From: Zancudomyces culisetae | Taxonomy: Eukaryota > Kickxellomycota > Harpellomycetes > Harpellales > Legeriomycetaceae | NCBI GenBank assembly: GCA_001969505.1 | Contig: LSSK01000922.1 | Coordinates: 1 to 32,799 of the forward strand | Reading direction: 5' to 3' | Length of the DNA: 32,799 bases | Part shown: positions 11,797 through 20,960 of the stretch, piece after piece | Layout of the letters: each line of letters begins with the position of its first letter | How positions within the stretch are numbered: position 1 is the stretch's first letter | The notes under the pieces: generated by a model | Databases searched by the model: none | What the model was told of the DNA's origin: nothing | The model's input: only the letters and a program-made list of their open reading frames with translations | Position numbers and translations under genes: made by a program

Positions 11797-12505
11797 AAAA
11801 AACACCACCGTTATGATTATATTTATGAGTAGTTTTATGGTATAATTTTATTTGTATCCAGCAACAACTAAGGGACTCTAGTCTTTTTGGTTTATACCTT
11901 TTAATCGTACATTTCAAATAGTTGTTCTGGTTATAATATATAATATATAATTTATCTGACCACAAAAAAGGAAAAAATCGGACTTGTGTTTTTCATTCTT
12001 CAAGTCTGTTGTGCACAGTCCAGGTAACGATTCGTCGTAAATAGTGTCAGCAGAATGCGTCACAATTTATGTCATCAGACATCACCTGGTCTGGAGACTG
12101 CACTACACAAAAATAAAACAGCTCGTAACTCAAAAACCGAGTACACTGACCCATAAATATCTAGCTGATAACATCCTTTTTATTAAGGAAAAGAAAGGGT
12201 GGGAAAGCTGATAACACACCGGTTTTATGCCTCTGCAATCATCATGGAGGCAATTCCCTATTTGAAGTACACAAGCATGTGTTATATCCACTTACACGAG
12301 AAAAAGTATAACTAAGGAGCATAATGTTCAGGATTTTTCTTACTATACAGCCCTACATCCTTCGCCAAAGCGTAACTAACTGCTAGGAAATCAATATAAA
12401 GAGCCCCACAAATCACTCATCTGATCAAGTTTTATTATTTTTACAACAAAAAAAAAACCGACACCAAGCATAAACTAATTAAATAGAAAAATGAACGATA
12501 TGTAC
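11797..12505. other. Convergent intergenic region, transporter and SDR 3' ends
   Basis: This 709-nt stretch lies between two convergent genes. It is AT-rich with terminator-like A/T stretches close to each stop codon (11930-11960 and 12440-12485). No open frame or RNA gene was recognised. Confidence 0.6.
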
Positions 12506-13336
12506 TCAAGGGTTAGCTACGGCCTTATTGCTATAATAAAGCCCATTGGCCTTTAGATTTTGCAAGGGTTCTGTCACTAAGTAGTATTGGGTTTGGATAC
12601 CCTCTTCAAGAGAAAGTGGTGCCTCGGATCCACCCATATCGGTTTTCACCCATCCAGGATGAAGAGCGGCAAAGAATATGTGCCTGGGGTCATCTTTATA
12701 CATTTTCGCCAAAATTCTGCAGTAGGTTGTGACGCCGGTTTTTGATACATTGTATGAATCACTGGGGTATCCCTTCTCTTTGAGTGTTCCCTCCTTAAAG
12801 GATGTCAAGAACTTCTCCTGCAGCTGGTTCAACTGGTCTACAGTCAGTGTTTCAGATAAATATTCCTCTCTGATGGAGGCGGGATATTGGCTCAAGTTTC
12901 CCAACATACTACTTACAAAGAGCACACGTCCGTTGCTTTTGATAAGAGGCATTATTGCGTCGTTGAGCTCAATAGTACTATTGTAATTGCATCTTATCGT
13001 CTTTTCTGCATGTGCATAATCGGATGCGCCTTTAAAGTAAACACCAGCGTTGTGTACCATTACATCAATACATGGAGTGCCCATCTTTTCCATGTGCTTA
13101 GTGAACGAGTGAATGCTTTGCTTATCTGTTATGTCTAGCGGATAGAACTCCAGATCGACCTTGGAACCAGTAGGAAGCTCGCTTTTAATCTCTTGAAGTG
13201 CTGACATACCTTTACTGCTATCTCTAGAGGTCATATAGATAGTGAGCGGTCCTTTTGACTCTACCACCAACTTTCTGACTAAGGCTCTTCCCAACCCCTT
13301 ATTTGAACCTGTAACAACTATCAGCTTGGAACTCAT
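12506..13336 (-). CDS. Short-chain dehydrogenase/reductase, carbonyl reductase (CBR1-like)
   Basis: This is an NADPH-dependent classical SDR likely to reduce aldehydes, ketones or quinones in the cytosol. The 276-aa product has the cofactor motif TGSNKGLG (about residues 10-17). A basic residue follows beta-2 (TSRD), which favours NADP(H). HNAG replaces the usual NNAG. The catalytic Ser lies in LFVSSMLG and the YxxxK pair in SYNVSK. The C-terminal PGWVKTDMGG and SLEEGIQT segments match human carbonyl reductase 1 in order and spacing, and the length (277 aa in CBR1) is also the same. There is no signal peptide or membrane segment. The gene is single-exon, ends in TGA, and is preceded by TATATAAATA about 107 nt upstream. 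The subfamily call is good; the physiological substrate cannot be read from sequence. Confidence 0.9.
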   Translation of the reverse strand: MSSKLIVVTGSNKGLGRALVRKLVVESKGPLTIYMTSRDSSKGMSALQEIKSELPTGSKVDLEFYPLDITDKQSIHSFTKHMEKMGTPCIDVMVHNAGVYFKGASDYAHAEKTIRCNYNSTIELNDAIMPLIKSNGRVLFVSSMLGNLSQYPASIREEYLSETLTVDQLNQLQEKFLTSFKEGTLKEKGYPSDSYNVSKTGVTTYCRILAKMYKDDPRHIFFAALHPGWVKTDMGGSEAPLSLEEGIQTQYYLVTEPLQNLKANGLYYSNKAVANP

Positions 13337-13442
13337 TTTGCAAGTAAGTTATCTTATTTGGGAGGTGTATTTGTTTACTTTTATTTTGATGTTTTTTTTT
13401 CAAAACTTTATTTAAAAGCAAGCGAAAGCGGGATAGCTGGGA

Positions 13443-13452
13443 TATTTATATA
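13443..13452 (-). promoter_or_regulatory. TATA box of the SDR gene
   Basis: The minus strand reads TATATAAATA about 107 nt upstream of the SDR start codon. Confidence 0.55.
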
Positions 13453-14144
13453 CAGCTGAGATGATAACTGGTATTTTGGATTTTCATTTCAGTACGAATC
13501 CTGTTTCTGCTTAGCAACTTTCCTCACAAGCATTAATAATCAAAATTCATAATGCAAATATTGAAAATAATGAAAATATCACACATTCACACGCATTAGT
13601 AATCAAAAGGCCAATATCATTGCAGGAAAAACATGCAAACATTCGCAATTTTATTGCTAGTTAGGGGATTTGCTAAAGACTTAAAAGATGGCCTTTTCTG
13701 CATATGTGCTTAGCACAGCGGACTTAATATTTGCAAACCAGATTTTGTTTTTTATTGGATATTTTCTTTTTTTGGGGTCGTATATTTTTTTTTGTTGATG
13801 ATGGAAAGGCCTGTCTCAACTCCCCGTTGAAATTAAAAAAAAAGAGGGTTTATCAACGCAAAAAGCTACAAGCATCGAATAGTGCGTTATATGGCAGAGT
13901 CTAGTTTATCACTCAAGCATATTCCTATCTAATTTTCAGAATTGTACCAATTCAAACAATCATGGCTGCTCGGAATATACAAACAAATAAACGGGCATGT
14001 TACCGCTTTCAAGATTGGTGGTGCTATAAAAAAATAATTTTCATTTTGTTTTAGAGGTAGAATAACTAAGCAAGGTGTTTTCTATAACCAAGCATTGGTA
14101 GCACACCCTCTACCTGACATTACTCTCTCTTTCTTTTTTTTTAT

Positions 14145-14158
14145 TACGGGATCCCGTA
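14145..14158. promoter_or_regulatory. Perfect 14-bp palindrome TACGGGATCCCGTA
   Basis: A fully self-complementary 14-mer containing CGG-N4-CCG, the layout bound by some Zn2Cys6 fungal regulators. It lies about 810 nt upstream of the SDR gene and about 210 nt beyond the HAS1 stop codon. It is GC-rich in an AT-rich gap, so chance is unlikely, but a role is inferred. Confidence 0.4.
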
Positions 14159-14365
14159 CATCCACCAACTCGAGCAAAGAGGGATCTCCTCCAAACAAAT
14201 AAAAAAGACTGTCATTTTCATTTTTTTGGGTTTTCGGAAACACCAATTGCAATTCTGATGCTCTTTAGCGTTAGTACGGTTAACAAGGATAAAATAATGT
14301 ATTCACAGAAAAAAAATGTACACAAATTAGGGGCTAGAAAAGGGTCATAAAATGTTTAATCTTAA

Positions 14366-16195
14366 TTATTTCGACCATTGTCTGGATTTATCGTTAAATG
14401 CGGATCTGCTTTTCTGATAAAGCCTAGAAGAGGCATCAGCAGAGGAATACTTTCCATTAATACCTCCTTCCCTTCTTGCGGGCCCAGAGTTTGCTGAATT
14501 TCCTAATTTGATATTGACCTTTGGAGGAATGCTAAAGCCAAACGATTTCGCAACTTTGACCAAGTCTAATTTATTTAGGTCAAAGATTGTCTTGAGCTGG
14601 TAACTTCCATACGCTTGGAGGTAGGATCTATAACCATCACGAGCAGATTTGTTCAAGTAGTAGTTCTTTTCAATCAGACTTTCAAGCTGAGGCTGGATCT
14701 TGGCTATTTTATTCTTTGGGAATATATATTCACTGAGAGTGACCTTTGATTGTTTCAGATACCTTAAAAATCCTAGCTCCGAGGGAAGCAAAAAGAGCAA
14801 ACTCTTTCCGCTCTTACCTGCACGAGCAGTTCGTCCCACACGATGAATGTAATCACGTGGATCATCTGGAGGATCATATTGGATAATCCAGTCAACCTTA
14901 GGAATATCCAAACCTCTTGCCGCCACATTGGTGCATAAAAGAATACCACTCTTCGCATTAACAAATTCGAAGAATGTGTTTGTGCGTTTTTGTTGCTTCT
15001 GTTTTCCGTGAAGATCGATAACAGGGATATCGATGAAATTCAACAGCTCACTGTGATATTTTACCGAGTTGCAGGACGAGAAAAACACAATTATTTTCTT
15101 GTTGCTGGATAGATTCTTTTTCAAAAATGTAAAGAGAAGTAAAAATCTCTCATCGCTATCTGTAACTACATATCCTTGTTCCAGGTTATCCACTGTTGCT
15201 TCTTCCTTTTTGTCATCTACATTAATGTAGAGTGGTCCCTTCTTCAAAGATATCCGCGCCAAGTCCTCCACCTTTGTAGTTTGTGTTGCACTAAACAATA
15301 CTGTCTGTCTTCCATCATTTTTAGGCAAAATGTTGATGATGGCTCTCATTTCATCCTCAAACCCTGCCTCCAATATCCGGTCAGCCTCGTCGATAATTAA
15401 ACTCTTCAAGTTTTTGAAGACAAAGCCTTTGGTGTTTTGCAAATGATCTAACAACCTCCCTGGTGTTCCCACAACTATATTTACGCCCTTAACAAGTTTG
15501 TCTGCCTCTGCCTTTCTGTTTGCTCCACCAATAACCACACCATAAGTTTGACTGTGGAATCGCATCAACTCTTTAAGCACGGTAAATATTTGTAGACACA
15601 ATTCTCTTGTTGGTGAGATTATTATCACTCCTGTACCGTTTCTGGGCTTGTATTTGAGCTTGCTCAGTAGTTCGATCGCTGGGACCAAAAACGCTAGGGT
15701 CTTTCCTGAACCTGTCTTTGCTGCACCAAGCACATCTCTGCCCGCAAGCAATGGCGGTATTGTTCTGGCTTGCACTTCTGTCATCTTTTCAAAACCCATT
15801 TCTTTTATTCCCTGCTTTGTAAGATCTGTAATGGGTAGCTTTTCAAATTCATATTCAACTTCGACCTTTTCATTTTGCTCTGTACTTGCCTTTCCACCTT
15901 TTTTCTTTCCTTCTTTTTTGGCCTTTTTAGCTACAGGCTCTTCTGACTCTTCAGCATCCTCAACATCAGCCTCTTCCGCTTCTGCTTTTGCCTCTACTTC
16001 GGCTTCAACCTCAGCCTCCGCCTTTTGCTCTTCAGCGTTTTCAACATTTTCCTCTGTTTTATCTACACCAACAGCGGCTACAGTTTCGCTAGCCTCATTT
16101 GAATCAGCTTTCTTGTCTCCCTTGCTTCTTCTTCTCTTTCTTTTCTTCCCTTCTATGTTTTTCGTATTTGCCTCCATTGTTGTACTATTCATCAC
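14366..16195 (-). CDS. HAS1: Has1 DEAD-box RNA helicase, 40S/60S ribosome biogenesis
   Basis: Has1 is a nucleolar ATP-dependent RNA helicase needed for processing of both ribosomal subunits. The 609-aa single-exon product has a charged N-terminus of about 105 residues (Lys/Arg block, then Glu/Ala-rich) and then the full DEAD core. Motifs in order are the Q motif ([14 protein letters not shown]), [48 protein letters not shown] and [10 protein letters not shown]. The downstream block [20 protein letters not shown] and GFSIPPKVN is specific to Has1 among DEAD-box proteins. Two leucines conserved with S. cerevisiae (ELLNF and IELLSKL) are encoded by CTG, showing a standard CTG code. The first ATG gives MMNSTTME; the second Met is equally possible. 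RRPE-like sites lie in the promoter. Confidence 0.97.
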   Translation of the reverse strand: MMNSTTMEANTKNIEGKKRKRRRSKGDKKADSNEASETVAAVGVDKTEENVENAEEQKAEAEVEAEVEAKAEAEEADVEDAEESEEPVAKKAKKEGKKKGGKASTEQNEKVEVEYEFEKLPITDLTKQGIKEMGFEKMTEVQARTIPPLLAGRDVLGAAKTGSGKTLAFLVPAIELLSKLKYKPRNGTGVIIISPTRELCLQIFTVLKELMRFHSQTYGVVIGGANRKAEADKLVKGVNIVVGTPGRLLDHLQNTKGFVFKNLKSLIIDEADRILEAGFEDEMRAIINILPKNDGRQTVLFSATQTTKVEDLARISLKKGPLYINVDDKKEEATVDNLEQGYVVTDSDERFLLLFTFLKKNLSSNKKIIVFFSSCNSVKYHSELLNFIDIPVIDLHGKQKQQKRTNTFFEFVNAKSGILLCTNVAARGLDIPKVDWIIQYDPPDDPRDYIHRVGRTARAGKSGKSLLFLLPSELGFLRYLKQSKVTLSEYIFPKNKIAKIQPQLESLIEKNYYLNKSARDGYRSYLQAYGSYQLKTIFDLNKLDLVKVAKSFGFSIPPKVNIKLGNSANSGPARREGGINGKYSSADASSRLYQKSRSAFNDKSRQWSK

Positions 16196-16525
16196 GTCCG
16201 TTTTTTTTTACTAATGGAAATTTAAAAGCTTTTAAATATGATTAAAAATTTTTTCAAATAAAAAAAATTTTTTTAAGTGCTAATGAATTTATCAGATCGG
16301 ATAAAATCAAAATTATTTATAAACTACAACAGGCAAAGTGGATGACTGGTGTCGATGCCACCAAATATGAGACAATTGCATGAACACCAAATCCTTGCTC
16401 TTGGGTTATACCACTAACTTGTGCTCCCTTAATTATTTTTGACTTTTTGTATTCGTAAATATAAAGTATAATGTTTAATAACCAAAAAATCAAAGTTATT
16501 AATAAACAAGTCAGACCTAGTAAAT
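16196..16525. other. HAS1 promoter / carrier 3' region
   Basis: A 330-nt AT-rich gap between HAS1 and the upstream ADP/ATP carrier, both on the minus strand. It must contain the HAS1 promoter. A 70-codon hydrophobic minus-strand frame (16529-16317) starts across the carrier's stop codon (ATGA) and covers most of it; I do not accept it as a gene. Confidence 0.6.
16244..16256 (-). promoter_or_regulatory. RRPE-like element (TGAAAAAATTTTT) of HAS1
   Basis: The minus strand reads TGAAAAAATTTTT about 50-60 nt upstream of the HAS1 ATG. It matches the ribosomal RNA processing element found in front of ribosome-biogenesis genes in many yeasts. A second A7T8 stretch lies at 16260-16274. I saw no clear PAC (GATGAG) partner. 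Confidence 0.45.
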
Positions 16526-17422
16526 TCATTTGTTGGTGAGCATAGCCTTGACTTGATCGTAGAATACCAGTACCAATGCACTGCCAGTACCGCGGAGAAG
16601 GTTGGATAAACCTCCGTTGAAGAACATCTTTGACCCACTCTTCTTTTATAGTTTGACGAAGCAGTCAAGAGTACCTGTGTACATAACAGTTCCAGTTCCG
16701 GACTGCATCATAAGGCGACGACGGACGGTATCAAGAGGGTATGAGATAAGACCGTCAACAACAGTGACAGATTGAGCAACCAACCATAAGGCAAAGAATC
16801 CTGGCTTCTTGTTCTTGTCTGGGAACAAAACTGATTTCAATGTGTCGTAACCTCCGAAGTATGCGGCTCTGTACACAATAGTTCCCATAACTGAAACGCC
16901 AAATCCTTGGTAAAGTCCATCAACTCCGTTCTTCTTTTAGATTGTTGAAATACAGTGTCCCAATCCGTGGAATTGATGGTTGGCACCTGTTCCGACGTCT
17001 ACGGCCATACGTGTACGGGCAAAGTCAAGTGGGTATACAAACAACAAGGATGTGGCTCCAGCAAAACCTCCTGATGCCATGTTGGTTCCAAAGAACTTCC
17101 AGAAGTCTGTACTTGGGTTGTACTTAGGGAACATGTTCTTGTACTTGTCCTTGAATGCAAAGTTCAATGCTTGTGTTGGAAAGTATCTGATTACGTTGGA
17201 AAAGTTTCCACGCCAGAAGGATGCAACACCTTGTTCAGTTGGGGTACGTCGGAATGCATCCATAATCCCCTTGTATCTCTTATCGGCAGAGATTTGCTTG
17301 TTTGAAGCTTGGACTTGGAGCAAAAGCCTGACTCTCTCAATTAGAGCTACTGCAGTCTTTGAGGCGGCGGCTGAGATACCTCCAACCAAAAGATCGGCTT
17401 AGAAGTCAACAGCTTGCTGCAT
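16526..17422 (-). pseudogene. AAC: ADP/ATP carrier (mitochondrial carrier family) with three in-frame TAA codons
   Basis: ADP/ATP carriers exchange ADP for ATP across the inner mitochondrial membrane. From ATG 17422 to TGA 16528-16526 one frame of 298 sense-or-TAA codons aligns with the entire family without an indel. It has [49 protein letters not shown] and SNLLRGTG. TAA stands at codons 8 (17401-17399), 162 (16939-16937) and 259 (16648-16646). Other departures are ALIERVR for the first PX[DE]XX[KR] motif (Pro to Leu) and RRRLMM for the RRRMMM signature. Codon choice is strongly biased (AAC, TAC, AAG), as in highly expressed genes, and a TATA box remains at 17515-17522. The sequence is closer to animal/oomycete-type carriers than to the classical fungal ones I know. 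Most simply it is a young nonsense pseudogene; readthrough or foreign origin with a different code are alternatives. Confidence 0.85.
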
Positions 17423-17514
17423 AGTTGTGGATTATTTTTTTTTGGACATCCTTTCTATATATTCCTTAATAAACCCTTTTGGAAGTTATAGTGGAGGGGA
17501 AAAAATATATAGAT

Positions 17515-17522
17515 TTTATATA
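17515..17522 (-). promoter_or_regulatory. TATA box of the ADP/ATP carrier locus
   Basis: The minus strand reads TATATAAA about 93-100 nt upstream of the carrier ATG. A preserved promoter element fits recent inactivation or continued transcription. Confidence 0.45.
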
Positions 17523-18972
17523 TCCTAAAAAAATAAAGAAAACCAGACTTCGTTTCTTTTGGCTTGTCGTTTAGTTTCAATGCTCAAGAGCTTTCTGGTC
17601 TTATTGGTTAATTAATTGGAGATATTTCGTAGAACCTGTGTAAATGAGCTTATTGTAAATAGTTGATAAACTAACCTTTCCGAAATAAAATGTATATACG
17701 ATAAATTAATATCAAATAGAAATTGACCCGATCCAAGTGATACTTGATGCTTTTCGCTAAGTAGAACATGAAATAGTATACCATACGACAAGCCGATTAT
17801 TGATCCGAAAATTTAAAAAAAAAAATCAAAAGTTTTCGCGACAATAACAGCAGGCCAGGAGCCCAGTTAAGTGCCAATTGAACACCAGAGCAGCTTACTT
17901 TATGCAATTGGATTAAGTTTACATCCACAGTACAAGTTGATGTATAGATAGATAAATGTATCCGTGGTTTTGGGGATCTAGATTCCATGCTACCCACACA
18001 AACAATCAGTCTTGGTTCTGAACTATCAAAAAAAGAAATCATTAGTAAAAAAAGAGCCAACGGTTAGCACAGAGTGGTTGATATGTTGGTATTATAGTGC
18101 TATTCATGGCCAAAGGCCTTAAAGGTATGTTTAGACTAACTGTTCATTTTCAAAAACTGTAATTTTTTATATGATCTCCACAAAACTAAAAATATATCAC
18201 TGTTTGAAACTTATGAAAAATAATTTCGGTTTTACGAGAAGAGAATGTCAGTTTGATTTTATGAAAGAGGTGAGAATACATCTGTGTTATGTGTGGTTAT
18301 TGTAAATCAAAAAGTGAATGTGATGAAAGAAACCTTATAAAATAGGAAAAATGAAGTGAAATGGATATCTTTTAATGATGCTATATTCATTCTTGATGAA
18401 TTTGAATACTCAAAGCTTGAATTTTACTGCGAGAACTGCTTAAAAAAGGTGATGGATACAGTTCCATACCATTAAACGATGAGGGGTAGTACATTAGTTG
18501 CGGTTTTTATCAGCATATCTTGCGAGTTATCCGCCATACTGCTATTGAGTTATTATATTGTAACTTTGGATACCATCAAACAAAATCAACGGTTAAATGT
18601 GTGGGTTAACCATTATTTTAACAGCTGGATGTGCAAGTTATGAAAAGCTATATGTATAGGATTGATTATTAAGCACATACATAAATATGAACAAACCCAA
18701 AATAATAAAAAATACATCGCTTCTGCAAACCCCACGTACTTCCCCATATTTATCTCGAGTCATTTACTAAGCAAGTCAGTTAACTATTAAATCTTATACC
18801 TGATAAAAATTGAGAGAAAATGCAGTAATTTAAGCTCAGGTAAATAGTGAGAGCGGGGGAGAAGCGGAAATAAAAATGGTTTCACTGCAGTTATTTCAAA
18901 GTTATAAGTTAGATGAAATGGTTACTACTTAATAATGAGAGTTCAAGGTTTACCAAAATGATAAAGAAAAAG

Positions 18973-18980
18973 TATATAAA
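18973..18980 (+). promoter_or_regulatory. TATA box of the 19160 gene
   Basis: TATATAAA lies 187 nt upstream of the proposed start codon at 19160. Confidence 0.4.
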
Positions 18981-19159
18981 TGTTGTATATCCATCGAAAA
19001 CCCGACAAACCAAAAAAAAATACTCTAGCTATCCCAAACAGAGGTTCAACTGGTAGAAAGAACAACACCGATAAGTATATCTAATAGATACAGACTTGAA
19101 AAGCCATCAATTGATTAGGAGCAAGTATTGACAAAATCTCCGACTTATTACTCGAGAAA

Positions 19160-20662
19160 ATGATTTCGATATTGACTGCAGGTGGTGGAGAAAAGAGACC
19201 CAGAGGTAGAAATGCTAGAAAACCTAAGATGCTGAAGGGAACAAAGAACAAATGCCTCAAGGGCAAGGTAAGTGTCCAAATTTTTTGTGCTTATGATTTT
19301 ATATATTTATTAGTGTAATACTGACAGTTTAATCGTAAAACTAACATATAGCTAAACATACTCTCCAAAACGCACAACGAAGATGAAGAAATAGTTAAAA
19401 TGAGAAAAGGAGCGGAGGCTGAGCGTGTGCCCAGTTTGGGATCAAAGTCCAGCTTGTTTAAGTCAGCCATTTTTGGTAGCTCAGGATCAAAAAGTACGCT
19501 TAACCCTAAAGCAATTTTTGGAGGATCTGATTATACTTTGTTCAACTGGGTTGGTATAACGAACAGAAATTCAGTCAAAAATGCATCTTCACCAAATACT
19601 CAGGCTCATACATATGGTATTCTCTGTAACAATAAAAAAAGCGAAAAATCTTCTAGAAAAGATAAAAAGGCTGTCAGATTTAGCGAAAATGTTGGGTTAA
19701 AGGATGTGATTAGTAATCCACTTGACTATAATGGCAGCATAGACCCTTTGAGGAGACAATACATGACCGGTGACTGTGCATATGACGATGTGTTATATCT
19801 GGATATAAATAAGGAAAAAGGGGTGCTTTCGTTTAATGGGGCTGACTTAGACAAGAGCGTAGTGGAAAAACTCAAGAGTGGCCTTCCGGTTACCAATATA
19901 CTCAAGCAAAGAGAAATACAGGAGGAAGCTAAGAAAATAAATCTCGGGTTCGAGATGAGCCCTGTTAGCAATACCAACCTGGTTGCAATGCAAAATTACT
20001 GTAGCATGACCAGCTCATTTGCAGTTCGGGAAACCCAGTTCAGAAAGGAGAGTCAGCTAGGCTGCACTGGAGATCTTGAAAGCCCAACATCGCAGCCACT
20101 ATTGAACCTGATGAAACCACAACGCAAAGGGCAAAATAAACAATTTAACACACAGGTTCCAATATATGCAGTAGATAACGACGACGATACAATCAGTATA
20201 ATGAGTTTGACATTGTCCGATCTTTCTCTCAGCGACCAGGAAATAGAGGATATTGTATCAAAAGGACCAAGGATCATTCTTAAAAGCACGAGTACAGTAG
20301 ACTTCTCAATATTAGATTCTGCTGTAGAAAGCATGAGAAACACCTCCAAAGCAGAGAAAATAGGTGCTTTACACTTCCAATTGATTGATGGACCTACAAA
20401 AAGGTATAGCAAGGCCTTGGCACTCAACAAAAAGCGTGATAGGGACAACAGTACCTATACCTGGAAAGATGGCCTTGTCCATATTTCGACAAAAAACCCC
20501 ACCCAAGATAGTAGTTGTTCTTTTAGTGACACACTGAATGACGTGTTGGTGGAGGTAAAAAATGCTGGTGTTTTTGACATTGATGATTTAATGAAGGCAG
20601 TTTTGGAACAAAGTTACGCTAAGGAGGACGAGGCAAAATCAAATTTATATTACAATCCTTAA
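19160..20662 (+). CDS. Unknown protein, 2 exons, AT-hook-like N-terminus and RVxF PP1-docking-like motif
   Basis: I do not recognise this gene. Exons 19160-19267 and 19352-20662 join in phase 0 (donor GTAAGT; acceptor TATAG with an ACTAAC branch site just before it) to encode 472 aa. The N-terminal exon is very basic (KRPRGRNARKPK), like a degenerate AT-hook or nuclear localisation signal. Around residues 140-148 the sequence KKAVRFSEN matches the RVxF motif that docks PP1 catalytic subunits. The rest is hydrophilic with short conserved-looking stretches (DPLRRQYMTGDCAYDDVLYLD, and a Ser/Asp-rich run SIMSLTLSDLSLSD). It has no membrane segment. A nuclear PP1-associated regulator is a possible reading, but only the motif supports it. 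A shorter form starting at 19400 would lose the basic exon. Confidence 0.75.
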
Positions 20663-20960
20663 CCAATGCCGCATGCATTAAACCCCTCAGTATACAGTCT
20701 ACACCTCACAGAATGATGAAGCAAATGGGTTGGGAAGTAGGGGATAAACGGTTTTATTATTTTTAATTTAATTTTTATCATTTTCAATATACACAAATGG
20801 CAATATAAGTGAAAAACACAACTCTGTAATCGCCATGAAGCAGTTTTCGTTTTACGACACACATTTCTACACATTAATAAATGTAAAATATAGTAAAATA
20901 AAGGCAGATGTTTAAATAATGGATTCTAAATACAAGTGACGCGGTACCAGTGGTGTTATA

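Larger units (their letters stand above)
13337..14365. other. Intergenic: SDR promoter and HAS1 3' region
   Basis: About 1.0 kb between two minus-strand genes. It holds the SDR promoter near 13336 and the HAS1 terminator near 14365, plus a 14-bp perfect palindrome listed separately. No coding frame or RNA gene was recognised. Confidence 0.6.
17423..19159. other. 1.7-kb divergent intergenic region
   Basis: This lies between the carrier locus (minus) and the 19160 gene (plus). It is AT-rich, with a TATA element near each end. No reading frame over 87 codons, no recognisable protein family and no tRNA was found. The middle (about 17800-18900) shows nothing I can name. Confidence 0.6.

Noticed and set aside
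15648-16214. 188-codon plus-strand Ser/Ala-rich frame
   Set aside because: Antisense to the HAS1 N-terminus, composition explained by the Glu/Ala-rich coding strand; no homology.
16317-16529. 70-codon hydrophobic minus-strand frame overlapping the carrier stop (ATGA)
   Set aside because: T-rich DNA encodes Leu/Ile/Phe by chance, and there is no independent start context or known homologue. Worth only a conservation check.
16526-17422. Repeat-induced point mutation (RIP) as the source of the TAA codons
   Set aside because: CAA-to-TAA and CCA-to-CTA would fit CpA-to-TpA changes, but many CpA sites in the gene are untouched, no second copy is visible, and RIP is not known in this yeast group.
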